Positions 5,638-6,176 of a DNA stretch of 6,176 bases are shown in pieces. The notes beneath the pieces are model-generated. The model was not told the origin of the DNA, did no database searches, and was given only the letters and a program-made list of their open reading frames with translations. Made by a program: the position numbers and the translations under genes. The stretch is from an uncultured Lacinutrix sp. GTDB lineage: Bacteria; Bacteroidota; Bacteroidia; Flavobacteriales; Flavobacteriaceae. The stretch spans positions 1-6,176 of the forward strand of contig CALGIH010000216.1 of the NCBI GenBank assembly GCA_937916035.1, given 5' to 3'. Position 1 is the stretch's first letter. Every line of letters begins with the position of its first letter.

Positions 5638-6174
5638 ATGCAAGATACTTCAAAACAATATGACGACGTAATCAAAACGTGTAGAGATTTGTTTATTAAA
5701 AAAATGAGTGATTATGGTAGTGCATGGAGAATTCTCAGATTACCTTCATTAACAGACCAGATTTTTATTAAAGCACAGCGCATTAGAGGCTTACAGCAGA
5801 ATGATGTTAGAAAAGTAGATGAAGGCCAAGAAAGTGAATTCATTGGAATCATAAACTATTGTATCATGGCATTAATTCAGCTTGAAAAAGGTGTTGTTGA
5901 GCAACCAGATTTATCAGTAGAAGCAGCCACTGATCTCTATGCCAAACAAGTTGCAATCACAAAACAGTTAATGCAAGACAAAAACCATGATTATGGTGAG
6001 GCTTGGCGTGATATGAGAGTTAGTTCGTTAACAGATCTAATTTTGCAAAAATTATTACGCGTTAAACAAATTGAAGATAATTCAGGAATAACAATAGTAA
6101 GCGAAGGGATTGATGCCAACTATCAAGATATGGTTAATTATGCTGTTTTTGCTATGATACATTTAAAAGAGTAA
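5638..6174 (+). CDS. DUF1599 protein with two tandem domains
   Basis: The 178-residue all-alpha-looking protein is an internal duplication. Residues 25-49 (DYGSAWRILR...SLTDQIFIKAQRI) align without gaps to 118-142 (DYGEAWRDMR...SLTDLILQKLLRV), with 14 of 25 identical. The later blocks EGQ...INYCIMALIQLE (62-83) and EGI...VNYAVFAMIHLK (156-177) align too. This two-copy form is typical of Bacteroidetes DUF1599 proteins as I recall. The biochemical role is unknown. I believe Pfam has linked the domain to nucleotide modification and phage loci, but this rests on memory. The acidic/DYG and E...NY helical pattern suggests a MazG-like nucleotide-binding fold, which is inference. The ATG at 5638 is the obvious start and has no Shine-Dalgarno sequence. 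There is no signal peptide or membrane segment, so it should be cytosolic. It is divergent from folP, and its TAA ends two bases before the window edge. Confidence 0.88.
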   Translation: MQDTSKQYDDVIKTCRDLFIKKMSDYGSAWRILRLPSLTDQIFIKAQRIRGLQQNDVRKVDEGQESEFIGIINYCIMALIQLEKGVVEQPDLSVEAATDLYAKQVAITKQLMQDKNHDYGEAWRDMRVSSLTDLILQKLLRVKQIEDNSGITIVSEGIDANYQDMVNYAVFAMIHLKE

Positions 6175-6176
6175 AT

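Noticed and set aside
1..6176. A defence, mobile or otherwise novel multi-gene system
   Set aside because: All complete genes fall into conserved chromosomal families, base composition looks uniform by eye, and there are no integrase, transposase, tRNA or repeat boundaries.

Overview
This is a low-GC window whose gene content and protein style point to a member of the Flavobacteriaceae (Bacteroidota). The evidence is the start of a Flavobacteria-type rho, a DUF4293 membrane protein, the folP-cdaA pair and a duplicated DUF1599 protein. I could see no Shine-Dalgarno sequence before any gene, and several intergenic gaps contain TAnnTTTG-type promoter elements, both typical of the phylum. It reads as ordinary conserved chromosome. 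I found no RNA gene, insertion sequence, CRISPR array, phage gene or other sign of recent transfer.

Layout. Bases 1-58 (minus) are the first 19 codons of rho, which runs off the left edge. A 213-bp AT-rich divergent gap follows. DUF4293 (272-682, plus) is a four-helix membrane protein. It converges on a YfcE/MJ0936-type phosphodiesterase (741-1232, minus), and the two share a hairpin terminator at 712-742. A 74-bp gap with two face-to-face promoter-like elements separates the phosphodiesterase from truA (1307-2050, plus, TTG start). truA is followed with no gap by an ABC exporter gene (2051-3817, plus). One base later, on the opposite strand, comes the end of the c-di-AMP synthase gene cdaA (3819-4604, TTG start). 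cdaA lies downstream of folP (4679-5497, minus). A 140-bp repeat-rich divergent gap leads to a two-repeat DUF1599 gene (5638-6174, plus), whose stop codon ends two bases before the window does.

How the genes fit together. The likely transcription units are rho (leftward), DUF4293 alone, the phosphodiesterase alone, truA-ABC exporter, folP-cdaA, and DUF1599. They serve housekeeping roles: transcription termination, tRNA pseudouridylation, folate synthesis, second-messenger synthesis and membrane export. I see no sign that the window forms one specialised pathway.

The most useful second-look points are the two TTG starts (truA, cdaA), a 13-bp inverted repeat overlapping the DUF4293 start codon, the opposed promoter elements at 1270-1296, the 1-bp convergent junction at 3817/3819, and the internal duplication in the DUF1599 protein. 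No novel system is evident.
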